NCBI GenBank assembly: GCA_038502055.1
Contig: JAXRKN010000033.1
Location: forward strand, 62,001-126,000
DNA length: 64,000 bases
Direction of reading: 5' to 3'
From: Tanytarsus gracilentus
Lineage: Eukaryota; Arthropoda; Insecta; Diptera; Chironomidae
Shown piece by piece: positions 44,114 to 57,800 of this stretch (the stretch's first letter is position 1; every line of letters starts with the position of its first letter). The position numbers were made by a program, and so were the translations under genes. The notes beneath the pieces were generated by a model. It made no database searches and was not told where the DNA came from. It was given only the letters and a program-made list of their open reading frames with translations.

Positions 44114-45375
44114 TTACAAATACAAATCGAAATCGATTCTCGCCGAGGTATAGAAGCGATCGTCACCGATTTTTCTGCAAAATACGGCCGTTTTAAAGTC
44201 GCCATTGTCGGATTTTTTCTGCATTTGTTCGGTCGTAAATGGACCGTGAATTTCCGCACTGTCCTGTGTCATTTTGTATTCCCACATAAGCGGAGAATCT
44301 TCATCGCTTTCTTTTGTCTTTTTTTCGGGCTCTTTGAATGTTACTGATGGGTTTTCGGTTAATTGCGTTTTTTCCTTTTCATCGAAATCATCTGCGTACA
44401 TATCGAGGTCGGCAGTTTTACTCGGACCCGCTTTTAATTTATCTTCCATCTCTTTAATTTTATGCTGAATTTGTTCGTACGTCAGTTCATAGACATTCAT
44501 GTTTCCGGTCTTTGTGAGAATCTCATTAACAATTCCCGTGAGCTTTGTGATAGTTTCCGATGACTCATCAACGACACCTTCCTTTTTCATCTTCCATCGT
44601 TGGGCAGTTGTGAGTTTTGCTTTTGATTTATTTAGTCGTTGCAGTGTTCGATTGATGCTCTCCGATGGCTTCATGTGACACACGATGAGCTTAAAAGATG
44701 AAAGATGATCGAACTTCTCAGTTTTCTCAACGACCTCGTCGTCATCATCGTCAGAAGAATATTCGCCATCGGCCGTGTAGTATTTCTTACGATAATTTTC
44801 CTCTTTCTTAACCTTCACCCAGTCGATGTCATCGAGCCAATTGTCGAGGTGAGCTTCTGAGTTCTTATTAAAATGGTAATGACCATCTTGATCGAAATGA
44901 CCCTAAAATAATTAAAGTTTAATTGTATTTTTGATTGATATAAAGTCAAAACTTGGAACTGAATTGAAAGTTCTAATACTTTAATATCAACAAATACTTA
45001 AAGTATCGATTGTCAATTATAAAACATCCAGAACAAGATCCAGTGGATTATAAGTTTAACATCCAGCTTACCTCTTCCAGCTCTTCCTTCATGTTGAATG
45101 GCGTAAATTTTACTTCCTCCTCGGCATTGACAAACGAATCACCAGCTTCCTCGCCCTCAATATCGTCAGGATTCATGGGATTTCTTTGAAATAAATATAA
45201 ATATTGACATTAAATTTATTTTTTTGTAGCTTATGATTCCACCTTACGTTTCATCTTCGTTGTCGCTCTCATCTGAATCGAGTGTATGCTTGTATTTTCC
45301 TTCTCCAATGTCAGTTAAAAACTGTTTATTGGCTTCAATTTCTTGCTCAAATTCATCGAATTTTCTTTTCGACAT
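44114..45375 (-). CDS. CD2BP2 / U5-52K / Lin1, GYF-domain splicing protein
   Basis: A U5 snRNP-associated protein of the U4/U6.U5 assembly; its GYF domain binds proline-rich ligands. Three exons on the minus strand, 45375-45248, 45183-45072 and 44902-44114, give 342 residues, the same as the family norm of about 341. The first ATG used is the one beginning MSKRKFDEFEQE; in-frame sequence upstream is not conserved. Diagnostic segments are the FTPFNMKEELEEGHFDQDGHYHF junction block, LDNWLDDIDWV, and a C-terminal GYF domain from about residue 280 (WEYKMTQDSAEIHGPFTTEQM, then DGDRFYTSARIDFDLYL-like end). The signature Gly-Tyr-Phe triplet is replaced by GDF. Acidic stretches are typical of the family. 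Confidence 0.93.
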
Positions 45376-48054
45376 GATGCCAAATATTTTTTCAAAACGA
45401 TTGTAAACAAAGTGTTCGGATGGGAAGTTCAAACTAAAGTGTCGGAATTTGAATATCAAAAGTACGTTATATCTAAAAGTTCCAATTTTTTTATTAAGGA
45501 ATTTAAAAAATACAAATTTAGTAAAAAAAAATTGATAAAATTGGAGGAAATTTCAAAATTAACAAAAACGATTCAATTAAATTTTTAAAACAAAAGTCAA
45601 AATCATGAAAGTCCCAAAACGTGAGCACTCTAAGTTTCACAACAGAAAATGAATCAAATTTTAAAGAACTTCTTTATTTTATTACAATTCCAGATTCGAT
45701 TCATCCATGCTTCACATCTAATGCATCTAAATAAATGATAAGGAAACTTGTGAATCATTTTAAGATGAAATTCGGAGTTATAGAGAATTAAATTGGCACT
45801 GAATGTATTTCTCGACACGTCCACAGCAAGTATTTTTAACACAGTTCAAAAACAATGTATCGAAGACGGGAAGAGGAAAAAGTTTGCAATTTATCTTCGA
45901 CTAAACTTTAAGGTTCATAGTTTTTTTTAAACTCGAGTTATCCATCCAAGAACTTTTTAAAATAAACCTCTGGTAGTTGTGTTTATTTAATTGAATTTAT
46001 TAAAAAAATCAATGGTTGAGAATTTTCGATTATTTTTTTTAAAAAAAAGGTGCAAAATTTTCAACTTTTTAAAAATATCAGGAATTGAAAAATCATTTTA
46101 GCCTTTTGGCGACAATTTTAAATAAAATATGAAACTTTTTATGTTGCAACTGACGCAGGAAGAAGCAAGACAACAAAAGAAGTTTTTCTCACGATATCGA
46201 CAGCAACATCTGCGGAAAAGCAAGAAGGAAAATCAACAAAAAAGTATTTTTACCTGCTGGAAAATTTGCGTCTGAACTTAAAATATTCGAAGCTATTAAA
46301 TGCATTTTGGAACTTTTCTACATGATTTTGAAGGGTGATTAATTTTCCTTCAATCATTCTCAGATTATGAATGTGTTTTATTTTTATTAACTTTTCAACT
46401 TTAATTTAAATTTATAAAATTTTACAATTTCATTTTTAACCGATTTTTACCCTTAAAATTTATTTATTTTTTAAAATAAAAATTTGTAACCATTTTTTTC
46501 TCATGAAAATTTTAATTGAAACGTTTCCCAAGCAACATAACAACTTTTTCGTGCTTTGATGTGCAAAATTCAAAAAATTTGACTGAAATATATTTTCACT
46601 TTTAACTTTTATTATATTTGAACAAGTGGAGATTAATTTCATCAAAAACCACTTATTTAATTAAAATTTCGTTTTAATGAAATTTATTGAATGACAATTA
46701 ACTGTTTGAACGTCATCGGTTATGATTAATTGTGTCATTAAATCATATTTTTATGATAATTTAATTTTATGGCATGTTGGTGAGTGTCATGTGGCAATAA
46801 ATATTTGATTAAACGTTTCAATTGAAACTAATTGCCTAAAAAGTTACAGGTGAAGTTTTGATGTGCATTTTATATAAATCAAGTGATTTTATAATTAATG
46901 TTTACTTTAAAAATCCTGCAGGCAAATTGCATTGTCATCAATAATCCATTGAACTACATTCAAATAAATTAAATTTCGTACAGTTCATTATTGATGCATC
47001 AGAGTGAAATCAATAAATCATTTGCTTTCCAATGCATCTCATATAGTTAAGTTTTATCCACAGCACATGTTAATCTCATCTAAAGAATGATACACGTCTC
47101 ATTTTGCCATCAAGCGGAAATTGATTCTTAATGCAGCTCGAAAGTAGTGTTGTTATAAAGTCATCAAAAGCAAGTCGACGAGATGATAAAATAAATAGAA
47201 TAAAAATGAAAGAGGGAGGAAAAATTTTAGATCAATGAGAAAAAGACACGAAAAAATTTATTTCTTTACACCTTAAAAAAAATTCGTTGCAGTTATTTTC
47301 TTCTCGAGTCATAACTCTCTGAGTAATTGCCACAACAGTCAGCATGATCTCAAGGATATGAATGTTCACTCAGTTAATTACATTTTTCTTGATTTTATTG
47401 CCACCAGCAAAATGTTCCCTCTCACTTCTTCTTTATTGCACCCCGTAGATATTCATTTTGATATTTTATGATTTTCCGATATTAGTTGAGTTGTATTTTT
47501 GAGGAATGACACACATGGAAAATATTTTTTTTTGTCTTTATTTAATTATTCTCTAAATAGTTTAAAAAAAATTAAAAAGTCGATTTTTTTCACAATTAGC
47601 ACTCAATCTCACAAACGATTAGTAAAAGTTGCGATGCTTTCCATTCGGACATAATAAATGTGCGTTGTGTGTTATATGTGTGGGCGGAATTCAGAAGTTA
47701 TAACCTTTTATTACTAAATTGTTAGCTTATGCTCTTCGGATTTAGATCACGTCGAAAATGTGTGCGGGTAAAAAAAGGAGAAAATAAATTGATTGCAAAT
47801 GGTAATTTCAATGGACAAGAAATATTCGTTATACTGCGCGCCATTAACTTTTACGATGACTTTTATCTCAATTTATTTTCGAAGAATTGGCACTTCCTCT
47901 TTTGTGTGTGCAAGCGGGATCGTTTTGCTCCGGGGAGAATCGTTGTGAGAGGTAAGTTAAGGTTAAATGGTATTTGTCTTGAGGTTTGCTCTGAGCAAGC
48001 TTTGTAAGCTCTTTTTTTAGAAGCTCAATGTGACATCAAATAATTTTTATATTG
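45376..48054. other. Intergenic, no gene seen
   Basis: AT-rich. Small frames such as 47729-48007 (+) have no domain, signal peptide or supporting splice sites. The left 150 bp should hold the CD2BP2 promoter. Nothing else recognised. Confidence 0.5.
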
Positions 48055-48468
48055 CGATTGAAACACTCCATAGACCAACACTTCGAAACAGTTGAAAAGC
48101 AGAAAAAATAATTGAAATTTCGTTATGTTTTCGCTTCCAATCCAAAAGCCCATCAGCTTCCATCCGAATTTTTGGTGTCGAAAGAAATATTCGTAAGAGG
48201 TAAAGCGATTGTAGTCGAGAAATGAAGTCATGCCGATATTCTGAATGGTCATCGATGAAAATGGTTTCCTTTTATTTCAATCTCAATGCGATACGATCGA
48301 ACATAATAATTTAATTCAATATTCAAGTTCAGTTTAAATGTGAAAAAGGTGTAATTTTAGTGAATGTGAGCTGAAGGCTGCAATTTAAGAGTGAAGTTGT
48401 GACTTTTACCTATTGGACTTTCCATTCCCATGCAATTTACCTGAAATATTAAACCAGCTAGAAATTTA
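48055..48468 (-). pseudogene. Inverted truncated copy of odorant receptor 5' end
   Basis: Read on the minus strand, this is a copy of 49957-50378: about 225 bp of 5' flank plus the start codon (48252) and the first 66 codons (MTIQNIGMTSFLDYNRF...). It has only a few differences (D41 to E, a C to F, an L to V, and a 10-bp deletion in the flank). Similarity ends sharply after TTTCAATCG, and the frame then runs nine more codons to a stop with no splice donor in the expected place. It lacks most transmembrane helices, so it cannot encode a receptor. It may still be transcribed, because the promoter-proximal flank was copied too. Confidence 0.9.
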
Positions 48469-49956
48469 ATAAATTTCTTTTTTGGTGACGTCAAAATTTT
48501 TTATGCATGTAAAGTTTTCGATTATAATTTTATTCACAACGAGAACAAAAATCTTGAGAGAATTAACTAGAAGAAAAACCTGACATTGACTTTTTTTAAT
48601 TTCTTTTATGGAACATCGAAAGACTTCCTAAAATGGCACTCATAGGATTTAAGAACTTTTTCTTATTTCCTTTTTTCCTTTCACATGTTCTTTTCGAACT
48701 TTTTTTTTCGGCGAAAAGTAAAAAAAACTTCCATCTCCATTCTCGACACTTGTCGTCCTCCTCTTTTGATCTTTTATTACTTTTACATCAGCATGAGCCA
48801 TAAAAAAATTTCCTTTTACCGTCATCGAGATGGAAATTAAGAAATTTCGCATTGAGAAACGTGTCGATTTAGATTAAGTACGCTCTTTGAGGTTTTTTGA
48901 GTGAAAATTTCATTTGCTTATAAATTAAATTCAATTTTTCTCATCGCATATTAGATTCTGCTCTCGCTGATGAGACGAACGCAAATTCATATCATTATCA
49001 GGCCATTTGAGGCGGTGGAGATAATTTAATGAAAATATTGTCGCTAGCGTTCGACATGATGATGAAAAGTAAACTAGAAAAAGTATTAAATTTTCATTCT
49101 TTGCTTGATTTTTTAAATTAACTACGAAAGGGATCTTAAAGATAAATTTTGTGTAATTTTTAAAAAAAAACCAAAATTAATTTAAATTTCACACAAAAAT
49201 CACCGACCGAGAGATCGAGAGCAGTCACCCACACTGTCATAGGAAAACATGTCAAAAATCCCATTATTCTAATTTTATAATTTAAGCTGCAATAAAGAAA
49301 AGTTTTTCAACCCCCTTTCTCTCTATGTGTATCCAATGTCCATATTATTATTAAACATTAAGGATTCAACCACACGAAAATTTATGATAATGACTTGAAT
49401 CTAAAATGTGGAAAATTTTAATACATAATTTTTACCCTGGAAAAATAAATTTTCTCGAACCTGAGGATTTATTGTCGAAACTGGAGTAAATTTTAATGGA
49501 ATTAAAGTATCAATGTGTTTATTACACGCAGAAATTTGCTACAATTTTTTTTAAAAATTCGGTAAATCACTGCCGAGAGGAGCAAACGGATTAATCCTTA
49601 TAATAAGAAGCTTATCGGTTGTGTGTGCACTGTTGTTGACAACGATAAAGCTTCGTCAGTAAACAATATGCGAGTGAAAAAACTTTCATAAATATTTTTC
49701 GCTGATAATCTTTAAAAAACAATTTTTTTCCTCTTCCTTTTTGCGACAATATGTGCTGGCAATTTTCCACAAAATCATTAGCTTTCACAAAATAAAAGGA
49801 GAGAGCAAACAAATCGTGTGCACGTTGCCATAAAATTATTTTATGAAGCGATAAAGGAAAATATTTGTAGATTGTGATTTTTTTGGAAAATATTTTAATT
49901 GTGACAGTTTTAAAGAATTTTGAAATGAAGAAAACTCATTCGAAATTTTAACTAAA
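48469..49956. other. Spacer between inverted odorant-receptor copies
   Basis: 1.49 kb of AT-rich sequence with no gene recognised and no transposon ends visible at either boundary. Confidence 0.5.
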
Positions 49957-50378
49957 AATTTCTAGCAGGTTTAATATTTCACTTTAATTGCATAGGAATG
50001 AAAAGCTCAATAGGTAAAAGTCACAACTGTGCACGCTTTCACTCTTAAATTGCAGCCTTCAGCTCACATTTACTAAAATTACACCTTTTTCACATTTAAA
50101 CTGAACTTGAATATTGAATTAAATTATTATGTTCGATCGTATCGCATTGAGATTGAAATAAAAGGAAACAATTTTCATCGATGACCATTCAGAATATCGG
50201 CATGACTTCATTTCTCGACTACAATCGCTTTACCTCTTACGAATATTTCTTTCGACACCAAAAATTCGGATGGAAGCTGATGGGCTTTTGGATTGGAAGC
50301 GATAACATAACGAAATTTCAATTATTTTTTCTGCTTTTCAACTGTTGCGAAGTGTTGGTCTATGGATTGTTTCAATCG
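49957..50378 (+). repeat. Right arm of odorant-receptor inverted duplication
   Basis: The template-like arm. It covers the odorant-receptor 5' flank and codons 1-66 and pairs with 48055-48468. The similarity is interrupted by one ~10-bp indel near 50028-50038. Confidence 0.9.
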
Positions 50379-51677
50379 TGGTATCTCTTTGCGGTTTGTG
50401 GAAATCTCGAGTTGCTTTTTGACGCCTTAACTCCGTTTTCAACTCAAATTCCGACCGTCATTCGATTGCTCTTTGTTGTTCGATCACGAAAAGAAATTAA
50501 GGAAGTTTTGGATTATTTAAAAAATGCTTTTATAAATGGTTAGTTATTTATTAAAATTTTAAAAATATTTAATTCATTGATTCACAGTTACGGATCTTGA
50601 AGAAAAGAAAGTTTTGGGTAATGCCAATCGATTTTCATACATCGTGCTCTCGATTTTGCTCTTTTTTGGATACCTAACGGATTTTTATTACTGTTTCATT
50701 CCTGGATTTCGAGACATTTATTACAGAGTCAACGACATTAAGCGAGTATATGGTTTGCCCTTCAAAGCTATGTAAGAAAAAGAATAAAATAAATTGTCTT
50801 TTAAACTTTGTTAAAATCTAACAGATTTCCATTCGAATATCGATATTCGCCGGTTTATGAGATAGTTTATTGTTTCGCATTCTATTCTGGTCACATAACA
50901 ATGGGTGCCGCTTGTGGTGGTGAAGGACTTTTTTTCGGATTGTGCTCTCAACTCTCAGCTCAATTTCAAATCGTGTCGCTTCGACTTGAGAAGCTGATTG
51001 AGAACGAAATCGGTGAGATATGACGTGAATTTTTTACTCGCATTTTTTAACAAATTTTACAGAAAATCACGACAATCTCGCTAAATTTACAATTGATGAA
51101 AACGAGCGAATTCTCAAGCGTCTTTCAGAAATTATAAGCTTTCATAACGAGGTCATTGATAAGTGCAACATTTTATCAAAAACTCTCTGGCAAAATCTTC
51201 TCTTTCACTTCTTAATTTCATCGCTCGTCATTTGCATCGCGTCCTTAATGATTATGCGAACTGATGGCATGGACCGAATGGTTTTCATCTTCTATATCAG
51301 CGCTTATGTTTTGCAAATTTTTATTTATTCTCTGTGTGGAAATATGTTAATTGAATCGAGTTTAAAAGTTAGCGAAGCCGCTTACAATTTTCATTGGTAC
51401 AAGTGCAATGCAAAAGTTCGCAAAAGCATTTTGATGATCATGAGACGGTCGCAGAGAAAAGTCAATGTGCAATGTCCGTTTTTTGAGGTTTCTTTGGAGA
51501 CTTTTATGGGGGTGAGTTTTTTAAAATTTATTTTATTTCCAAAGCTTTTAATTGAAACTTTAATCAAGTCAAAAAATTCATTGATTTTGAGAGCTTAAAA
51601 ATGTTTTCTGTTTATTTTTTTCGCAGGTGATGAAACTTGGTGGCTCGTTTATAACTTTCATGAAAACTTTCCTCTAA
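50181..51677 (+). CDS. Insect odorant receptor (7tm_6 family)
   Basis: A ligand-binding odorant receptor subunit that forms a cation channel with Orco in sensory dendrites. Exons 50181-50538, 50588-50771, 50825-51012, 51063-51511 and 51627-51677 give 409 residues, the normal length. All introns are 49-115 bp with correct phases (1, 2, 1, 0). Hydrophobic helices are visible, for example ITKFQLFFLLFNCCEVLVYGLF, YIVLSILLFFGYLTDFYYCF, VYEIVYCFAFYSGHITMGAACG and LLFHFLISSLVICIASLMI. The C-terminal family signature includes LIESSLKVSEAAYNFHWY, CPFFEVSLETFMGVMKLGGSF and a short last exon. Topology would be N-terminus inside. No close orthologue can be named because the family turns over quickly. Confidence 0.93.
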
Positions 51678-54600
51678 GGAATTAAGTTGTCAACAGAAAA
51701 AAAAATATTTGAACAAGCTGAAAATTCAATATTTTAATTCTGTGAGTGCTTGTGGGAAAAATTTTATTCACAACCGAAAAAAAAGTTTTAACGCCACTTT
51801 TTTTCTATATTGAATTTATGCTCGGTGGGATTTAAATGTTCACGCTTGTAGAGAAGTGTCGCATAAATTTACAGTGCATATTTTTTAAGAGTGAAAAATA
51901 TTTGAAAAGGTTAGGTTAAAATTGGGATCTAAATTTTAGCGAAAGTGAAAAATATTTTTTTACTAATGACACAAAATTTTGAAAATTACATAAATTTGAT
52001 ACAAATTTCACCCTAACAGTAAGAATTCATAAATGAACGAGCGAAATGAGAATTAAAAAGTTTTCAAATTGAATTCCCAGGCTCTCTCAAAAAGAGACGG
52101 AAAATTTAATGAAAATTGAAAAGTATAAAAACGAAAATAAAAAATGTAATAAATGCTTTTTTATTCTGTGACATGTTCATTTTATGGCGCACTAGAAAAA
52201 AATTTCTATACAAACTTTTCTCCCTCGGCCACATTAATCGTTCATTTAGATGTTAATTTAATGAGAATTGTGAATTGCCCTCGTGCAATTGAATAAAAGT
52301 GGAACATGACATTTATAAATATTAAAATGTACTAAGCACAAAAGACTCTTAATAATGATGTTACTCTGTTCACTGATAAAAGCTTATTGCTTTCAATTTA
52401 TTCCGATAGCTTAGATGTAAGAATTCTCTGACAAAAAAAGAGGATAAAACTTTTTCGATTTAAGGGATTAACATCGAAAAAGAAAATTAATTCAGTTCTA
52501 GGAAGGATAATGAATCTGTAATGAAGTCTCATCATTTTTCTATCAAAATATTGCAAAAAAATTATTGAGAGAGTAAAGTTACTTGAAAAGCTCATTTATA
52601 GATAAAATTAATTGAAATCCTATGAATAAAAAATAATCAAGGAATATTTTTTTGTAATAAGAATTTGCAAATTTAAAAGAGATTATTAAATTCACTAAAA
52701 ATTTACCGTCTTCTTTAACTCGAAAGTTTGAACAGGAATGGTCAATTTAAATCTTTTTTTCTCACCCCTATAGGGCCCTACCACAAATTCCTTTAGAGAT
52801 GATTTTTCTCAAAAGATTTTTCTCTCCATTAAATAAAAATAACCAAAAAAATCATCTTATTATCTTCATCTCCTTGACCGCAAAATTCACTTAAACAAGA
52901 ATATGTTTTTAATAAATAAATCTCATCATCCTTAACATCCTCTCGACCTAATCTCAAGTGGAAGAGAAAAACATATAATAATAATTTTCTGAGCAAATTT
53001 AATGCACTCTTGAGCTGTATGGCAACGATATGTAGTTTATTTTCCTCAGCAAATTTCCGCAAGCCCACTTTTTCGTGGCTAGTTTGGTGAAAGAGACAGA
53101 AAAGCACAAACAAGTTTTTAGCAATGACAATGTCCACAGCGACTGTGATACGACATTAGATGTGGAGTGTCATCAAACAAACGTTCACATAGAGGCATGA
53201 ATTGTTTACGACTCATGAAAAATAAATCCCCATAAAATTATTCCGAAATATTCTCGTTGAGGTTGATATCATTTTTTTGGATCACTTTTGCAAAAGCTTA
53301 ATTTGTTTGCACTTGAAATGTTTCCTTTCTGTTTACCGTAAAAAAATAAATAAAATTTATTTGTTGAAGCTATTTGCAGTAGATTAAGGACAGGAAAATA
53401 AATTTATTGAATTTAATTCACATTAAAATTTTAAATCTCTAAGATGAAAAATCTGAGAGTGAGGTTTAAAATTCAGTTGTTGTTTCTAAGATTTTCAAAT
53501 CATTCGCGTGGTAGAAAAAATATTTTTTATCGCAGAAAAAAATATGAGCGAACATCTAAAAGGGCGACATTCAAACAGATGTTATCAAATTATTATTATG
53601 ACTTTGTGTATGATACTTACAACAGCAAAAAAGACATGGGAAAAAGCTTATTATAATAGAATGCGGGATGTGGTCGGGTTTTAGGTATGTTCATAAATAA
53701 TTTTTTTCTTCTTTCATGGGATTTTCAATTGAAAATATTTTTTATTTAATTTCGAGGGCATTAAGGGTTTAAAATGGAAAATTGTTGATCCTTGGATTCG
53801 TTTTCAATTTTTAAAAAGTAATTTTACGAAATGAATTATATTTTCTCCTTTCTATCGCAGTTAAAGAACTTCAAAAAAAATCTTTAAAAAATAAACAAGC
53901 AACTGCATAAAAGAATTTCCACGAGATAATTCGTAGAAGCCCGCAACAGCAGTCGCATTTAATCAAAATTTTCATTTATTACATTTCCATGGTTTTTATC
54001 CGTGAAAAACTCGCTCGAGTGCAAAAAAAGTTCTGCTCAAGAGTGTGGAAGAAAATGTAATATGAAATTTCACCATAAAAAAAGCTGCTATGCATATTGA
54101 CATTATGTTGCAAATTACATTTTTCCTCTCCGCTTTATAATGAGAAACTTTTCATCAACAACAGCAACCTCAAACCATATAAAATGAAAATAGAATTCTT
54201 TCTTCAGAAAATTTCAAGCAGCATTGCAACAAGTTGCACAGGGAGTTGGTGTACAATGAACTTGAGCAGTAATAAAATTTAATATTAAATTCACACACGA
54301 GAAGACTTTTTTCCATCATTATTATTCTAGACATGCATTCGATGACTTCCGGTCAACAATTTTCCCTCTTTTTTTTGCTATGCGTCAGAAATGATACAAA
54401 AATTGCTTTTTGTTTCCTCTTTTTCTGATATCAACAGAACTGGCAATAAAAATTAATGATGAAGCAATTTTTTGCCATCCGGAACGGTTTTAAGGAAATT
54501 AAGGGATGAAATATAAATTAAAATTATTTTTTGTACAAAATTTCAGAAAATAATTTTTAGATTTTTTAACTTCTAAATTTTAAAAAATTATTTTAAGTTT

Positions 54601-54765
54601 CCATCCTTTGATTCAGCTAAAGGAGAAAAAAATTGTTGCGCTTGAGTGTAAAGATTGCAATTTATTTTCCTTCACATGCTTTCGCTGCTGGAAACGATGA
54701 CACAAATTCTATACTTTTTAGCTTAATCACACATGGAAAGCACAATCGATACGTGAACGAGTTGA
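51678..54765. other. Intergenic, no gene seen
   Basis: AT-rich. The longest frame (52829-53137, minus, 102 codons) has no recognisable domain or splice context. Nothing else supportable. Confidence 0.45.
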
Positions 54766-54769
54766 TCCC

Positions 54770-54874
54770 TTAGTCCATACGACAGTTATCGTCGTCATCG
54801 TGCAATGGATTCACGGGATTTCTTCGGTTCAATAGCACAAACATGCTGACTCCATTCATTAAAGTAATTGCTGC
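54770..54874 (-). CDS. Terminal exon of an unidentified membrane protein
   Basis: On the minus strand, a pyrimidine/T-rich tract ending TTTTAATTGCAG (acceptor AG at 54876-54875) is followed by an open frame that ends in TAA at 54772-54770. It encodes a hydrophobic segment (AITLMNGVSMFVLL) and then NRRNPVNPLHDDDDNCRMD. Codon use and G/C content stand out from the surrounding AT-rich DNA. The form is that of the last membrane helix plus a short charged cytoplasmic tail. Upstream exons must lie at higher coordinates on the minus strand, but I could not identify them. Product unknown. Confidence 0.45.
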   Translation of the reverse strand, partial: AAITLMNGVSMFVLLNRRNPVNPLHDDDDNCRMD

Positions 54875-54879
54875 AATTA

Positions 54880-57800
54880 AAACCGATTTTCAATATCTCT
54901 CGAATGGATTTAGCTGAATGTTCGTGCTTGTTGGCAGTTTCGATAAAAAAAATTTCCAAACAGATTGTAAATTACATTCAACGTGTGTGAGGACGATAAA
55001 AGAAGACAAATTTGATGGGAAAAGAACTCAAGTCAATTTGCAATAAAAGAAAAAATAGACAACGACATGAGTCGTAAAAAATGTGTCAAGCTATCATAAA
55101 ACATAAAAAAAGTTGAAAATTTAACGTGGAAAAAAATTTTGTGAAGGAAAATTCAACCAATGTGTTTTGGTGGCATTTGAATGTATCATGTTGTAAAAAT
55201 TGCTAATTTCGAGTGTGGGAATTTTATAGCAAAATAATTTTTCAGCACGTTTTCACTGAAAATTTTGTTAAAATTCTCGAAATTTTTAAAGTTAGCAACA
55301 AAAAAAGTTTAAATTTTTCGAGACGAAAATATTTTTGTAAATCTTATAAAAAATATTAATTTCATCGAAAAAAAAATTGAAGGCATTTTTGTTCCGCCCA
55401 CATCAAAAATTTGTTTTTGAATATTCATAAAATTCATCATTAAATTTTCATCCCACTGCTTGTAAGTTACACGATGCGACATGCTTTTGACAAATTCATC
55501 GCTTTCTTCTTCGTTTTCCTTTTCATGACTGCTCATTCATTTCAATAGCAGAAAATTGTGCCATTATTGTTTCGTAATTTTTGATCAACATGGAAAAATG
55601 ATTTAGCGATTAAAAAGTGAATGAATTGAATTAAAAACGTCAATCTCGTCAATTTTCATGGATGCGATGAAAAATATTTTTATTAATGGGAAAAAGGGTA
55701 AATTGACTCGCAGCTATGTGAGAGAAGAATTTTCTTTTCGGCATCGCAAACATGACATAACAAAGATTATTGGAATTTCACCCTCGAGGTTAAGGAATGA
55801 GAGTGAAAAAAATTATGTGACATATCTCAACGCAACCATAAAGCTCTTCCCAATAAATCATATTTCGGCATGGGAAAAATAAACAGATGACGATGAGGTG
55901 CACGAGACACTGAAAAAGAAGAAAAGGCCATTTTGTTTTTGCTTCCACTTGACATTGAAATAGACATGAGCGGAATTGAAATTTTGCATGATTTAAAAAA
56001 TATTTCATTGATAAATGCGGTAGTAAAAATCGATCGTGTGCTTTTGTCGCAATTTTCAATTTCTCGTTACTTGAATTATTTTATGCTCTTCGTTATACTT
56101 TTTAAGTATGCGCTCTCAATAAAGCTTAAGGACTTTGTTATTTGTCAACATATTTTTCATGAGAATCTCATTAAGAGCTTTTTCAATGAATAATTGGAGC
56201 ATGATAAAAGTCGATGATTTTTTGGAATTTTAATTTAAGTTTATTGAAAGATATAAATTGCTGTAACGAGAAGCCGAGAATTTTTTTCTCTTAAAGTTTT
56301 TCAAATTTAGTTTTTTCTTAAAAATCTCATATCGTTAACGTTTCAAATTGACTCAATTCTCTTTCCTTAAATTTCATTTCCTCAATCCACTTTTTATGGC
56401 CATTCATGCTCTCAGTTCCATTGTTGAGAACAAAAGACTGAGCAGAAAATCAAGAACGGCTTGGCAATTTCCCATTGGAGAAAAAGCAAACATAAAAAAA
56501 TAATCTGATACAAAATAGAAAATCGGATCAGTCGATTTTGTACACAAAAATGTTAATTTCAGGCACCTTTTATTGAAGGTGCATTGCAGCTTGTCGAAAA
56601 TTTCATTCAAGCTCTTCAACACATTCTGTGTTTTTCGAGAGCACAATATGGGCCTTAAGGGAGAAATGATTTCCGTTCATTTTGGCTTCTCATAAGCCTT
56701 TTTGTTTGTACGGACGATTAGACGAGGGATGGAAAGTTTTAAAATTCCAACATCAGTTAATATAAAAAAATCATTAAATTTTTAAAATTTCTCATTCGGC
56801 TTACCTGCCTTGCCATTGCATCTGATGTTGAATTATAAAAACTTTACCTGCACAAAAAAGTTCATTTGTTGTCCATGTTTTCAAACCTACAAAATCTCCC
56901 TCGAAAACAGTTTTATGTTCATGCAAAATATTGACCTAAAAATAGTCAATCACTCGATGTCGAAGTTTTATTGATTGAGTTTTAAATTTTTAAAACAACC
57001 AAAAATCGCTTACAAACTTTTTATTGTGAACAAAATAAAAATAAAATCAATAAATGTTTATGCTTGTAAAAATGCTCGATTCAATTACGAATTAAGAGCA
57101 GCGTCATATGGTATGAATGGAAATTCAATTCAATTAACCTCTCCCACGAACTTTATTGGACAAATTTTTCCCCTCTCGCCTTTTCAGTGATCCATCATGC
57201 ATGTCCATTTTTTATGATGCCTTTTTCTCGTGCAATAAATTTCTCATTTATCAATATTTGCTTTCATGTGCGATTTTTTTAAAAATAAACATTATTGTTA
57301 TTTTACAAAGCGTGTGCAGTTTATGTGCAGCAAACAATGAAGGTTGTTGACACTTTAAGAAATAAAATCATTAATTTTTAAAATTAACATAAGAAATTTG
57401 AGTCACTGCAGATCATTAAAATATCAAGAGTGTCTCTCGCGCCATTAAAAATGACAATCACGCGCAAAAAAAGAGCGCAATTGAAAATTTCAATAGAAAG
57501 TGAAATAAATTGAATTTATTTTGAAAATATTTTCTTATTGTCAGCTCTCGTTCTAAATTTTCATTGTATTCCGTCACATTGTGCTTGAGTGCGCTCTGAC
57601 GACAATCACGGTGAAAAATACGATTATTTTGTCGATTGTCACATGCTCCGAAGTGCTCTTGTCATCATCATCATCGGCACTTTCTTTTGTCAATCATGAC
57701 AAGTTCATTAAAAAGTGTCTCGCGAGCGTTTAGAAAATATCAAAGATTTTTAATACCCTCATTTCTTGATAAACAAGTTATCACACATAAAATCAGAAGG

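Noticed and set aside
47729..48007. 92-codon + strand frame before the odorant-receptor copy
   Set aside because: No domain, no signal peptide, no splice context; composition like the surrounding AT-rich DNA.
52829..53137. 102-codon minus-strand frame
   Set aside because: Considered as an exon of the unknown membrane protein, but it lies downstream of that gene's terminal exon and has no recognisable features.
55790..56059. Hydrophobic minus-strand frame as an upstream exon for the 54.8-kb exon
   Set aside because: The hydrophobic stretch is plausible, but no phase-compatible donor and acceptor pair with conserved sequence could be supported.
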